Assembly (NCBI GenBank): GCA_025934735.1 | Contig: JAICWP010000012.1 | Location: 1 to 64,000 of the forward strand | Source: Terriglobales bacterium | GTDB lineage: Bacteria > Acidobacteriota > Terriglobia > Terriglobales > Acidobacteriaceae | DNA: 64,000 nt | Direction: 5' to 3' | Part shown: piece by piece, positions 35,751 to 44,620 of the stretch | Layout: every line of letters begins with the position of its first letter | How positions within the stretch are numbered: position 1 is the first letter of the stretch | Notes under the pieces: model-generated | Seen by the model: the letters and a program-made list of their open reading frames with translations, nothing else | Databases searched by the model: none | What the model was told of the DNA's origin: nothing | Made by a program: the position numbers and the translations under genes

Positions 35751-37298
35751 ATGGGCGTGGCACTACAAACGTTCATGGCTCCCTATTCAGTGGCGGGAAG
35801 CGCGCAAGAACCGGACGTAAAGAAGGCCTTCGGCGCAGCGTACACGGTGCTCTACGACGGGCAGTGCGAGATATGCCAGGCCGGCGTCTCGTGGCTGAAG
35901 GTGCTTGATCGCAAGCAGCGGACGAACTGCGTTCCCCTTAGCACCGAAGCGCTTGCGGCACTGAACGCCTCCCTCAGCATGGAAGACTGCCTGCGGCAGT
36001 TGCACGTGGTTACACCCCAGGTCCAGATTTATGTCGGCTGGGACGCGGTGGCCTGCCTGGCATGCCTGTGCCCGGCCACATCGATTGTAGGCGCGCTCGG
36101 GCAGGTGTTCCCTTTTCGCAAAGCTGGGCAGCTTCTGTATGGCTTCGTGGCCGCTAACCGGTATTCCCTCAGCAAATGCCGCGGCGGCGCCTGCCGCGTC
36201 GCCAAACCGAATACCGTGCGGCGGCAGGCCAACCTGGGCGCATTCTGGTCCTGTTATGTTTTGGGATTCCTCCTGCGCCTGCCGCTGGTGCTGTTCGCAG
36301 GCATCAAGGCCGCGGCAGAGAGGGCAAGCCTCTTCACTCGCACCTGGCACCGGCGACTGGAGTTCCTGGACGGTAAGCTCACCCTTCTTTTTCTGAATGG
36401 AACGTTGCCTAACGCGGTTCCGCTCCTTTTCGGAGAGCTGTTCACCACCGTGCTCTATGACGGACTGGCCGTAGATCCCGGCTCGCCCAAAATGCGGCGC
36501 TCCCTGGCGCGCCACCTGCGTCAGATAAATCCGGAAATCGCCAAGGTTGTTGCAACTCATGCGCACGAGGAACACGTCGGCAACCTGAACTGGTTGTCCG
36601 AAATTACCGGCGCCCCCGTTTACGTCTCGGAGATGACGGCCCGCTTCCTCACTCCTTTCAAGAAGCTCCCCTGGGTGCGTGCGGCCGTCATCGGCCAGCC
36701 ACCGGATCTGAAACCGCCATTCTGCCTGCTGGGCGAGACGTTGGAAACCGGCTCTGGCCGGCTGCAGGTAATACCCACGCCCGGCCATTGCGATGATCAC
36801 GTAGTTCTCTATGATCCGGGAGAGAAGGTGTTGCTGGCCGGCGATGCTTTCATGGGAAGCTACTTTGCCACGCCCAATCCAGACGTGGACAGCCGCAAGT
36901 GGCTCGCCAGCCTGGAAAGGCTGATGGGACTCGACATCGAAATCCTGGTCGAAGGACACGGGCACATTCATACCTTGCGCAGCGACATTCCCGACTTTGC
37001 CGGCGTGGTAATCCGGCAGAATCCGAAGCTGGCGATCGCGCAGAAGCTCGAGTATCTGCGCTGGCTGAGGGAGCAGATTGAAACCGGATTGCAAGAGCAA
37101 CTGCCGCTGCGGGCCGTCGAGGCAAGTTGCTTCCCCTGGGGCAAGCGCACCTCCTGGGAAAGCTGCGCTACCGATGAGTGCATCCGCCTGCTGAGCCTGG
37201 GGCATTTCTCGCGCACCGAACTCGTGCGAAGTTTTGTGCGGAGCGATGCAGACCAGCTCCCAACGGTATTTGAAGTGCGCCTGCACGCAGGAGAATAA
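35751..37298 (+). CDS. DCC-family thiol-disulfide domain fused to a metallo-beta-lactamase domain
   Basis: The first ~150 residues form a DCC1/DUF393 domain with CxxC (YDGQCEICQAGVSWLK, Cys39 and Cys42) and a membrane-like helix (SCYVLGFLLRLPLVLFAGI, ~167-185). From ~205 on there is a metallo-beta-lactamase fold: HAHEEH (270-275), PTPGHCDDH and GDAF. The usual HxHxDH has Glu instead of Asp. Fusions of these two domains are uncommon to my knowledge. A redox-linked hydrolase acting at the membrane is one guess. The start MGVALQTF at 35751 is kept; MAPYS at 35775 is possible. Confidence 0.8.
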   Translation: MGVALQTFMAPYSVAGSAQEPDVKKAFGAAYTVLYDGQCEICQAGVSWLKVLDRKQRTNCVPLSTEALAALNASLSMEDCLRQLHVVTPQVQIYVGWDAVACLACLCPATSIVGALGQVFPFRKAGQLLYGFVAANRYSLSKCRGGACRVAKPNTVRRQANLGAFWSCYVLGFLLRLPLVLFAGIKAAAERASLFTRTWHRRLEFLDGKLTLLFLNGTLPNAVPLLFGELFTTVLYDGLAVDPGSPKMRRSLARHLRQINPEIAKVVATHAHEEHVGNLNWLSEITGAPVYVSEMTARFLTPFKKLPWVRAAVIGQPPDLKPPFCLLGETLETGSGRLQVIPTPGHCDDHVVLYDPGEKVLLAGDAFMGSYFATPNPDVDSRKWLASLERLMGLDIEILVEGHGHIHTLRSDIPDFAGVVIRQNPKLAIAQKLEYLRWLREQIETGLQEQLPLRAVEASCFPWGKRTSWESCATDECIRLLSLGHFSRTELVRSFVRSDADQLPTVFEVRLHAGE

Positions 37299-37847
37299 TT
37301 CAGCTTTGCTTCGACTGACCGCCCCTGCAGAGAATGACGTTTGCCGATTTTGTCGATGGCTCAGGAGTGCGCTCAGTTCCGTACCAGCTGATACAGCGTA
37401 CTGACAAGACGTATGTGGTTCAGTCGAAAACCCCGAGCCCAAGGGCGATCGAGTTTAGGCAGGACGCGGTTGGTGGCATGATCTTGCTCACATCAAAGTG
37501 AAACCCGACCCTTTGGATTTTACGGACCCTCTTGAACCCTCGGCAGCGAAGCTATCTCCTAGGAATAATTACTGGAATTCATAGCCGCCAGGGAGAACCT
37601 TATTATCGTTCCCGTTTACCTGGATCGTATTTTGCGGGGTTGGACGACCACATTCGAATACTGAAGGCGTAACGCCGCAGCTTGAGAATTAATGTGCTTG
37701 CGGGCATCTGGGTTAAATCACTCTGTAGCGACTTGCGTGCCGAGCCCATGCCGTGGCTATGCGTGTCCAGGAAATGAGACCTAGGGCACACCTGGGCGTG
37801 ACACCAATCACTGCAGGTCCGGTCAAACCATTCCATGTTGTAAAAGG
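37299..37847. other. Gene-free gap
   Basis: About 550 bases with no convincing gene, RNA or hairpin. A TGGC-N6-TTGCT word at 37474 resembles a -24/-12 promoter but has the wrong spacing. A 77-codon minus-strand frame (37603-37836) shows no protein-like features. Confidence 0.5.
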
Positions 37848-38894
37848 ATGATAAACATACGTCCCAAGGCGGGAAGGGAGGCGTGTCTACCGGCGGCCCT
37901 GCCTGTGGCTCTACTCCTGGGTGGGCCGGGCGTGGACTACGAGCAGATTTGGATCCAAGCCCTACTCGGTGTTCTGGTTACGACGGTTGTGATTTCTGCC
38001 GTCGCCTGGCGAGCATACAGGAAAAATGTTCAGGAAATGCAAGCCGAGTTGAAGCTTGCCCGGGAGCAGACACGACAGAGCGAGAGAGAACGGGACCTGG
38101 CACAAGGAGACCTGCTCCTGCGTTTGGACCGGGAACGAGAGCTCAACAAGCAGAAAATGCAGTTCCAGGCGCAGCTGGCGGACTACGAAAAAAATGCCGC
38201 CCTGGTACAAATGGCGCTAGGAGCCGCGCACGAGATCAACAACCCTTTGTTAGGAATTCTTTCCCATCTGGAACTCGAATTGAAAGTTGCCGGCCCGGAG
38301 GCGCACACCGAGATCGAGCAGTGCATCGAAAGCGTGAAGCGAATCTCGGCTACGACCCTCGGGTTGCTGAACTACGCCCGCCCCGATCCGCTGCGGGTAA
38401 GCCGCATTCAACTGCCGAGCCTGGTGTCCGAGTTGCTGGGTTTTCTGGAGCACCAGCCGCTGCTGCGTCCGTTGCGGATACAAAACCACGTGATCACCGA
38501 TCTTCCGGCTATTCACGCCGATTCGCAACAGTTGTCGCAGGTTCTGATGAACGTCCTGCTAAACGCCGCCCAGGCCACGCCGCCCGGTGGAACCATCACG
38601 ATCGAAGCAGCGTCCGTGCCTGCCGCTGAGGCAATCGAAATCCAGGTTAGCGATACTGGCTGCGGCATTCCAGAGGACATCCTGCCCCACGTTTTTGAGC
38701 CGTTTTTCACCACCAAACGCGGCAAGGGAACAGGCCTGGGCCTGAGCATCAGCCGTGCCTATGTGCGCAGCCACGGAGGCGAGATCCGGGTGGAGAGCAA
38801 GGAAGGCGCAGGCACGAGGGTGATTATCACCTTGCCGGTGCAGGGCCAGAAGACGCAGCCAGAAGTAGAAGAGGAGAGCGAGGTTGTAGTCTGA
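37848..38894 (+). CDS. Membrane-anchored sensor histidine kinase
   Basis: A 348-residue kinase for the adjacent response regulator. One membrane helix ([20 protein letters not shown], about 34-54) precedes a long coiled coil (~58-115). The HisKA phospho-acceptor is His128 (GAAHEINNP). The HATPase domain shows [21 protein letters not shown] and [11 protein letters not shown]. With only one helix and no periplasmic domain, it may sense from the cytoplasm or through the membrane. The gene ends one base before the regulator's ATG. Confidence 0.9.
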   Translation: MINIRPKAGREACLPAALPVALLLGGPGVDYEQIWIQALLGVLVTTVVISAVAWRAYRKNVQEMQAELKLAREQTRQSERERDLAQGDLLLRLDRERELNKQKMQFQAQLADYEKNAALVQMALGAAHEINNPLLGILSHLELELKVAGPEAHTEIEQCIESVKRISATTLGLLNYARPDPLRVSRIQLPSLVSELLGFLEHQPLLRPLRIQNHVITDLPAIHADSQQLSQVLMNVLLNAAQATPPGGTITIEAASVPAAEAIEIQVSDTGCGIPEDILPHVFEPFFTTKRGKGTGLGLSISRAYVRSHGGEIRVESKEGAGTRVIITLPVQGQKTQPEVEEESEVVV

Positions 38895-38895
38895 A

Positions 38896-40284
38896 ATGCC
38901 CTATTCCATTCTCATCGTTGATGATGAAGAACTGACGCAGCGGACCATTAGCCGCGGCCTCCGCGCGGAAGGCTGGGAAGTACTCGTGGCCAGTAGCGGC
39001 GAAGAAGGCCTGAAACTCTTTGCGGAGGAGAAGCCGGAGATAGCCCTGCTGGACATCGTGCTGCCCTGCCTGGATGGGGTGGGCGTGCTCAGGGAAATCA
39101 AGCGACAGGCGCCGGCCACGGTGGTGGTGATGATGAGCGCTTACCACCTTGTGGACCGGGCGGTGGAAGCAATGAAGCTGGGCGCTTTCGACTACCTGGT
39201 GAAGCCGTTCCATTTAAAGGACATGCTCGCAACCATGCACCGTGCCACGGAAATGCTGCAGTTGCAGGTGCGGGTTCGAGAAACGGTGGAGACCGCGAAA
39301 GGGCGCTACGACTTTGGCCGGGTGGTCACAACCAACGAAGCAACCAGGAAAATTCTGGCGGTTGCGCAGAAAGCGGCGGAGGCGGACCGCACCACTATCC
39401 TCATCGAGGGCGAGAGCGGCACCGGCAAAGGAGTGCTGGCTCGGGCCATACACTACGCCAGCCCGCGCGCCTCCATGCCGCTGCTGGAGATCAACTGCGC
39501 CACACTTCCGGATACACTGCTGGAAAGCGAGCTGGTCGGCTATGAGCCGGGGGCCTTCACCGATGCGCGACGGCGCAAGGAAGGATTGCTGGAAAGGGCA
39601 CACGGCGGCACCGTGTTTCTGGATGAAGTCGGGAACATGTCAGCCAGTGTGCAAGCCAAGCTGCTGCGGGTCCTGGAGGAAGGCACGTTTCTGCGCCTGG
39701 GCGGGACCAGGGTCATCCACATTGATGTCCGCATCATCGCCGCCACTAACTCTAACCTGAGGGAAGGCGTAGCGCAGAACCGGTTCCGTGAAGATCTGTA
39801 CTACCGCCTCAACGTATTGCCGTTAGTCCTTCCGCCGCTGCGTGAACGGCGCGAAGACATAGTCTCGCTGGCAGTGGAGATGGTGGGGCATTTCAATCGC
39901 GAGCTCAAGAAGTCGTTCACTGGGCTCACCCCGGCGGCTGCCGATTTGCTAGGCCGCTATGACTGGCCGGGCAATATCCGCGAACTGAAAAACGTGATTG
40001 AGCGGGCCATGATTCTCTCCCCTGAAGGCGATATTGACGCGGAGTATCTGCCGGAGGAGATACGGGATTATAAGGAAAGAGCGGTGCCGGAACCGTTATC
40101 CGCATTCGATGTTTCACCCACCGGGCATCAATTCGTAACCCTCGAAGAACTGGAAGAGAACTATGTCGAACAGGTGCTGACCGCCACAGGAAATAATAAG
40201 ACGCAGGCGGCACGGCTGCTCGGTATCCATACCACCTCCCTGCAGCGTCGATTGAAGAAGAGTGCACGCGAAAGCGGACGCTAG
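38896..40284 (+). CDS. Sigma-54-type response regulator with a RegA-like Fis HTH
   Basis: A 462-residue regulator: receiver domain with Asp53 (ALLDIVLPCLD), AAA+ domain with Walker A GESGTGKG (172-179) and FLDEVGN, and a C-terminal helix-turn-helix (KTQAARLLGIHTTSLQRRLK) resembling those of RegA/PrrA-type redox regulators. The sigma-54 loop reads GAFTDA (219-224) instead of GAFTGA, a variant known in several families. Its cognate kinase lies one base upstream. The nearest candidate target is the GcvH-HybA-HybB module that follows. Confidence 0.9.
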   Translation: MPYSILIVDDEELTQRTISRGLRAEGWEVLVASSGEEGLKLFAEEKPEIALLDIVLPCLDGVGVLREIKRQAPATVVVMMSAYHLVDRAVEAMKLGAFDYLVKPFHLKDMLATMHRATEMLQLQVRVRETVETAKGRYDFGRVVTTNEATRKILAVAQKAAEADRTTILIEGESGTGKGVLARAIHYASPRASMPLLEINCATLPDTLLESELVGYEPGAFTDARRRKEGLLERAHGGTVFLDEVGNMSASVQAKLLRVLEEGTFLRLGGTRVIHIDVRIIAATNSNLREGVAQNRFREDLYYRLNVLPLVLPPLRERREDIVSLAVEMVGHFNRELKKSFTGLTPAAADLLGRYDWPGNIRELKNVIERAMILSPEGDIDAEYLPEEIRDYKERAVPEPLSAFDVSPTGHQFVTLEELEENYVEQVLTATGNNKTQAARLLGIHTTSLQRRLKKSARESGR

Positions 40285-40575
40285 GTTCATCGCTCCTGAC
40301 GGCCAGCGCGCCGAGGTCGCCGCTAGTGCGGGTTCGATTTAGCGCCGCGAGGTCAGCATTTCCTTCCTGATCACTGCTGCAACATGCAGCACCACCCAGC
40401 AAAACGCAGTGGCGAGTTGTGTCCCGCTGCGGTGGTGGGACTCCCAAGCCTTTTGTCCTCAACATGCGATGGTAGCCCTCTTTTGCCCTTCGCGTGCACA
40501 CACAGGTGTGGTTAGCGAACCGCTGCCGAAGGCGCCGGATGGTGGTGTACCGGCGAATTGGCCAAGGAGGCAGGC

Positions 40576-41232
40576 ATGTCGATTTTGTTCGTTCTCCTAA
40601 TGTTTCTTGTGGTGTTAACGATTACCTACTTTCGCGGGCGCGAGGAGCCGCTACCGGCCAGAGTGTCTGTGCCTCTTCCACATCCGCAAACCAGGCACGA
40701 GCTGGGATTTGAAATACCTGTGAATTACTGCTTTCACCCGGCGCACACCTGGGCGATGCGGGAAGCCCGGGATTCAGCGCGCATGGGCGTTGACGGGTTT
40801 ACGGCAAACCTGTTGAACCAAGTGGACTCTGTTGTGGTCACCGCTGAACAGCGCTGGGTGAGGCAGGGACAAAAACTTTTGACACTGAACAGCAACGGGC
40901 AAACGCTCGACATGTTGTCGCCCCTGGAAGGCGTGGTGACCGCCGTCAACCCCGAGGTGCTCAAGGACCCAGGGCTGCTAATGCGCGACCCCTACAACGC
41001 GGGCTGGGTGTGCACGATCAAGTCCCCCGACCTCGAAACCAACCTGCGCAACCTGGTGCAAGGCCCGATGGTGGCGTCCTGGATGCAGAACAACATCAGC
41101 CGCTTGAGCCAGATGCTGGGATCTGCCAACGCGAGTTTGGCGCAGGACGGCGGCGTGCCGCTCAGAGGAGTGCTGGCGGCGCTTCCACCGGAGATGCGGC
41201 GCAAGGTAGTAGCCGAGTTCTTCTTAACCTAG
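40576..41232 (+). CDS. GcvH-like protein lacking the lipoyl lysine
   Basis: This 218-residue protein has an N-terminal membrane helix (MSILFVLLMFLVVLTITYF) and a lipoyl/GcvH-like domain. It aligns well with glycine-cleavage H protein (HTWAMREARDSARMGVDGF; NPEVLKDPGLLMRDPYNAGW), but at the lipoylation site the Lys of the usual VKAASD has become Gly108 (SNGQTLDMLSP). AAGGAGG lies 5 bases upstream of the ATG. It is followed by HybA- and HybB-like genes, so a structural or electron-transfer role in that complex is more likely than glycine cleavage. Confidence 0.75.
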   Translation: MSILFVLLMFLVVLTITYFRGREEPLPARVSVPLPHPQTRHELGFEIPVNYCFHPAHTWAMREARDSARMGVDGFTANLLNQVDSVVVTAEQRWVRQGQKLLTLNSNGQTLDMLSPLEGVVTAVNPEVLKDPGLLMRDPYNAGWVCTIKSPDLETNLRNLVQGPMVASWMQNNISRLSQMLGSANASLAQDGGVPLRGVLAALPPEMRRKVVAEFFLT

Positions 41233-41290
41233 CGCCGGAGCATTGGACGTGAAGCAGACATGATGCCGAAGCAAGTTGGAGGCAGAAAAA

Positions 41291-42058
41291 ATGAAAACAA
41301 AAGCCATCCTGGTGGACATCACCAAGTGCATCGGATGCCGGAATTGCGAGCAGGCGTGCAAAGAGGCGCACGGCTTGCCCCTGGAAAATGAGCCGGTGCT
41401 CTCAGCCACCGCCCTGACCGTGGTGGAACAGAGGGGAGATAAATTCGTTCGCCGGATGTGCATGCACTGTCAGGATCCGGCCTGCGCTTCGGCCTGCCCG
41501 GTGGGTGCGCTTAAAAAAACGGCCGCTGGGCCGGTAGCCTACGACGCGGGCAAATGCATGGGCTGCCGCTATTGCATGCTGGCGTGCCCCTTCCAGGTTC
41601 CGCGTTACGAATGGACGAAGCTGGCGCCCTATGTGAAGAAATGTGACATGTGTGCCGGGCGACTGGAGGAGGGTGGCTTGCCCGCCTGCGTGCAGGCATG
41701 TCCTACGGGAGCCTCGCTGTTTGGCGATCGTGATGACCTGCTGGCCGAAGCCCAGAAGCGCATTCTGGAGAACCCCGCCTACGTCCGTCACATTTACGGC
41801 AGCGAAGAAGTGGGCGGCACGTCTGTGTTCTTCCTCTCCGATGTGCCCTTTGAAAAGCTGGGCTTTGTGGCCGCGCCTACCAACCATCCCTTGCCAACCT
41901 TGACGGCCAACGCCCTGGCCGACGTGCCCACCGTCGTTTTGTTGGGCAGTTCCCTGCTTTTCGGCTTGTATTGGATCACGGACCGTCGGAAGCAGGTCGC
42001 ATTGGACGAAGCCAAAGAAAAGTTCTTTGCGTCCCACACGGACGAGAAGAGGAGCTGA
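41291..42058 (+). CDS. HybA-like 4Fe-4S protein with C-terminal membrane anchor
   Basis: A 255-residue ferredoxin-like electron-transfer subunit. Four CxxCxxC-type clusters can be formed (CIGCRNCEQACKEAHG, CQDPACASACPVGALKK, CMGCRYCMLACPF, CDMCAGRLEEGGLPACVQAC). A C-terminal helix (DVPTVVLLGSSLLFGLYWIT) anchors it to the membrane. GGAGG precedes the ATG at 41291. It is followed within 3 bases by the HybB-like gene, so the two form a unit. No hydrogenase or other catalytic subunit is adjacent. Confidence 0.92.
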   Translation: MKTKAILVDITKCIGCRNCEQACKEAHGLPLENEPVLSATALTVVEQRGDKFVRRMCMHCQDPACASACPVGALKKTAAGPVAYDAGKCMGCRYCMLACPFQVPRYEWTKLAPYVKKCDMCAGRLEEGGLPACVQACPTGASLFGDRDDLLAEAQKRILENPAYVRHIYGSEEVGGTSVFFLSDVPFEKLGFVAAPTNHPLPTLTANALADVPTVVLLGSSLLFGLYWITDRRKQVALDEAKEKFFASHTDEKRS

Positions 42059-42061
42059 ACC

Positions 42062-43222
42062 ATGCCGAACCTTCGGTTTCCAAAAATTACTTTGTGGCGA
42101 GTGCTGGTGACTCTCATTTTCGCCACCGGTTTGTATGCAACCTATGCCCGCTTTCTGCAGGGCTTCGCCGCCAGCACCAACCTCTCGGACGGGATGCCGT
42201 GGGGACTCTGGGTAGGATTGGGGACACTGTGCGGGGTGGGACTTTCGGCGGGTGGATTCGCGGTTGCGGCAGCGGCTTACATCCTGGGATTCGAACGCTA
42301 CCGGCCGGTGGTCCGCGCCGCCGTGCTCATCTCATTCCTGGGATACCTGACGGTCGTGGTGGGCATGCTCTATGAACTAGGGCTGCCCTGGCGCGTCTGG
42401 CACCCCATCTTTATGTGGAACCGGCATTCGGTGCTGTTCGAGGTAGCCTGGTGCGTCATGCTCTACACCACGGTGCTGACCTTGGAGTTCTCACCGGCGC
42501 TGTTGGAAAAGCTCCCCTGGAAGCGGGCACGAGAGTGGTATCTGCGCTGGCACCGTGCCATTCTGATCGAGCTGGTGCTGATCGGGGTTGTGCTGTCATC
42601 GCTGCACCAATCTTTTCTGGGAGGCTTGTACCTGATTACCGAGGGCAAGTTATATCCGCTGTGGTACAGCTCTTACATCCCCAGCCTGTTCTATCTCTCC
42701 GCCATTCCCGCGGGGCTGGCGGTGACCATCATGGCCCTGTACTTGAGCGCTCGCTCTCTGAACGCCCGCTTTGATCTTTCCATTTTGGGCGAAATCAGCC
42801 GCCTCATGGCGCCGTTACTCGCGGTTTATGCCCTATTCCGCGGCGTTGACCTGGTGACCCACGGCGCCCTGCCTTACATGTTCCGCTGGCGCTCGGAGAC
42901 TGGGCTGTTTTGGCTGGAGATTGCGCTCTTCGTGGTTGTTCCGCTGGTGCTGCTGAGTTCCGAACAGGTGCGGAATAACCCACAGTGGTTGTACTGGACA
43001 TGCGCGCTAGTCGTGATGGGCTTTATAGCCAATAGGCTGAACGTATCCGTCACTGGATTGCAGGCGAGCGCCGGCGTGCACTACGTGCCCAAGTGGACCG
43101 AAATGGCTTCCACGATCGCGATCCTTACTGCGGCCGTGCTGGCTTTCCGCTATGCGGTGCTTTACCTGAACATTTTTCCCCAGCCGAAGGAGCGCTGGAT
43201 GATGAAGGCAGCGACCGATTGA
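42062..43222 (+). CDS. HybB/NrfD-like polytopic membrane subunit
   Basis: A 386-residue membrane protein of about ten helices, typical of the HybB/NrfD family that links Fe-S proteins to the quinone pool. Hallmarks: an N-terminal LFATGLYATYARFLQGFA-type helix, HPIFMWNRHSVLFEVAW and the loop SSLHQSFLGGLYLIT. With the HybA-like protein and the GcvH-like protein it makes a respiratory module of unknown donor. Confidence 0.92.
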   Translation: MPNLRFPKITLWRVLVTLIFATGLYATYARFLQGFAASTNLSDGMPWGLWVGLGTLCGVGLSAGGFAVAAAAYILGFERYRPVVRAAVLISFLGYLTVVVGMLYELGLPWRVWHPIFMWNRHSVLFEVAWCVMLYTTVLTLEFSPALLEKLPWKRAREWYLRWHRAILIELVLIGVVLSSLHQSFLGGLYLITEGKLYPLWYSSYIPSLFYLSAIPAGLAVTIMALYLSARSLNARFDLSILGEISRLMAPLLAVYALFRGVDLVTHGALPYMFRWRSETGLFWLEIALFVVVPLVLLSSEQVRNNPQWLYWTCALVVMGFIANRLNVSVTGLQASAGVHYVPKWTEMASTIAILTAAVLAFRYAVLYLNIFPQPKERWMMKAATD

Positions 43223-43328
43223 AGCACGGCGGCGCAGGCGCTGACTCGACTGGACGGCGAGAGTGGAAAATCGGGAGGCTGTTTGCCTGATTGTAGAATT
43301 TTCGCCGCCTAGTCGATAGATATGAACG

Positions 43329-44447
43329 TCACGCCGAATACTCGCTCGCGTTCTGAGCACGACCAGCAGGTTTCCAAACACAGCAAGGCTCCTCGGCAAA
43401 CATGTCTCCGGTGAGTGCATAGGCCCGCGCCCGCGATCCGCCACAAACCTCACGAAATTCACAAACACGGCATTTGCCTTTCAGCTGCGAGCTATCGCGC
43501 AGCCTAAGGAACAAGGGCGAATGCCGGTAAAGTTCGGTTAACGAATGCTTGCGTATGTTACCGGCGGAGACCGGCAGGAACCCACTAGGAAAGACTTCTC
43601 CGACGTGCGATATGAAGACGAAGCCTTTTCCGTCATTGATGCCGCGCGGAGCACGCCCAATGCCATCCGAGGTACCGTGGGGGAGTAGAGCTATTGGGGA
43701 ATTTCCATTAGCATTTCGCTTTTCCTGGGTCCGGCGCTGAATCAGGAACCGACGGTAGTGCTGAGCCTCTGTGCTCTTGATGTCGAACGAAACTCGTCGT
43801 GAGGTTTCGTACAGCTTTTCAAACACTCCCTCAAATTCTTCGGCTGAGATCAGATCAATTGCCGAACCACGCCCGATAGGAACCAGGAAGAACACACTCC
43901 ACAGGACAATATCAAGGCGCTCGAGCAGAGCGATGATGGAGTCGAGGTGCTCGAGGTTGTGTCGGGTAATCGTGGTATTCATCTGGACGGGCACGGCGAT
44001 CTCGCGGGCCCAGCGCACCGCATCTAGTGTCCGTTTAAACGAACCAGTCACTCGGCGGAAGGCGTCATGAACGTCCGCGCTGGGGCCGTCCAGACTCAAG
44101 GCCAGGCGGGCAAGGCCACACTGCTTCATCCTCCGGATGGCCTCTTGCGTAAGCAATGGTGTGGCGCTGGGGGTGAGAGAAATCCGTACTCCCTGGGCCG
44201 CCGCGTATTCGACCAGTTCGAAGATGTCAGGGCGTTTCAGGGGGTCACCACCGGTCAGGACAAACACCGGAGCCGCGAGTGTTCGCACTTCGTCGATCAG
44301 CCGCTTAGCTTCCTCTGTATCGAGCTCCAAGGCACTGCGCAAAGGCTGCGCGCAAGCACGGCAGTGAACGCACGCCAGGTCACATGCCTGGGTAGTTTCC
44401 CAGATCACGATGAATGGGCGGTCGTCGAAGTTTATGCGCGGTTCCAT
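43329..44447 (-). CDS. Radical SAM/SPASM protein, TIGR04053-like
   Basis: A 372-residue enzyme. The radical SAM cluster motif is CDLACVHC (residues ~17-24), followed by TGGDPLKRPDIFELVEY, LALSLDGPSAD and LWSVFFLVPIGRG. The C-terminal SPASM cluster ends with CRVCEFREVCGG. This set is typical of the TIGR04053 family, often found near haem or respiratory genes. The product or substrate is not known. It is divergent from the NnrS-like gene, with which it shares an intergenic region holding two palindromes. Confidence 0.85.
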   Translation of the reverse strand: MEPRINFDDRPFIVIWETTQACDLACVHCRACAQPLRSALELDTEEAKRLIDEVRTLAAPVFVLTGGDPLKRPDIFELVEYAAAQGVRISLTPSATPLLTQEAIRRMKQCGLARLALSLDGPSADVHDAFRRVTGSFKRTLDAVRWAREIAVPVQMNTTITRHNLEHLDSIIALLERLDIVLWSVFFLVPIGRGSAIDLISAEEFEGVFEKLYETSRRVSFDIKSTEAQHYRRFLIQRRTQEKRNANGNSPIALLPHGTSDGIGRAPRGINDGKGFVFISHVGEVFPSGFLPVSAGNIRKHSLTELYRHSPLFLRLRDSSQLKGKCRVCEFREVCGGSRARAYALTGDMFAEEPCCVWKPAGRAQNASEYSA

Positions 44448-44500
44448 GATCTTCGCCCCTTGCTGACGTCCACCGTGCCAGAGTTGTTACGCACAGCCTA

Positions 44501-44512
44501 TGACTGATGTCA
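44501..44512. promoter_or_regulatory. TGAC-N4-GTCA palindrome (CRP/FNR-type site 1)
   Basis: TGACTGATGTCA in the divergent intergenic region. With site 2 (68 bases away) it forms a pair centred between the radical SAM and NnrS-like genes; a CRP/FNR regulator is encoded at 46290. Confidence 0.6.
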
Positions 44513-44568
44513 CACTGCCAGCGAATATCATCCCTCGCGCCGCATGGCTGGAACTCACCAGTCCAGTG

Positions 44569-44580
44569 TGACTTATGTCA
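44569..44580. promoter_or_regulatory. TGAC-N4-GTCA palindrome (CRP/FNR-type site 2)
   Basis: TGACTTATGTCA is 41 bases upstream of the likely NnrS-like start. It has the same arms as site 1 with a different 4-base spacer. Confidence 0.6.
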
Positions 44581-44620
44581 TTGGCTCCCGGCGCGCATAA
44601 CCGCAATATCACGCAAAGAG

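Noticed and set aside
37474-37487. TGGCATGATCTTGC as a sigma-54 promoter before the second two-component pair
   Set aside because: The GG and GC doublets are separated by 9 bases; sigma-54 promoters need 10.
37603-37836. 77-codon minus-strand frame in the 37.3-37.8 kb gap
   Set aside because: No signal, motif, ribosome binding site or sensible composition.
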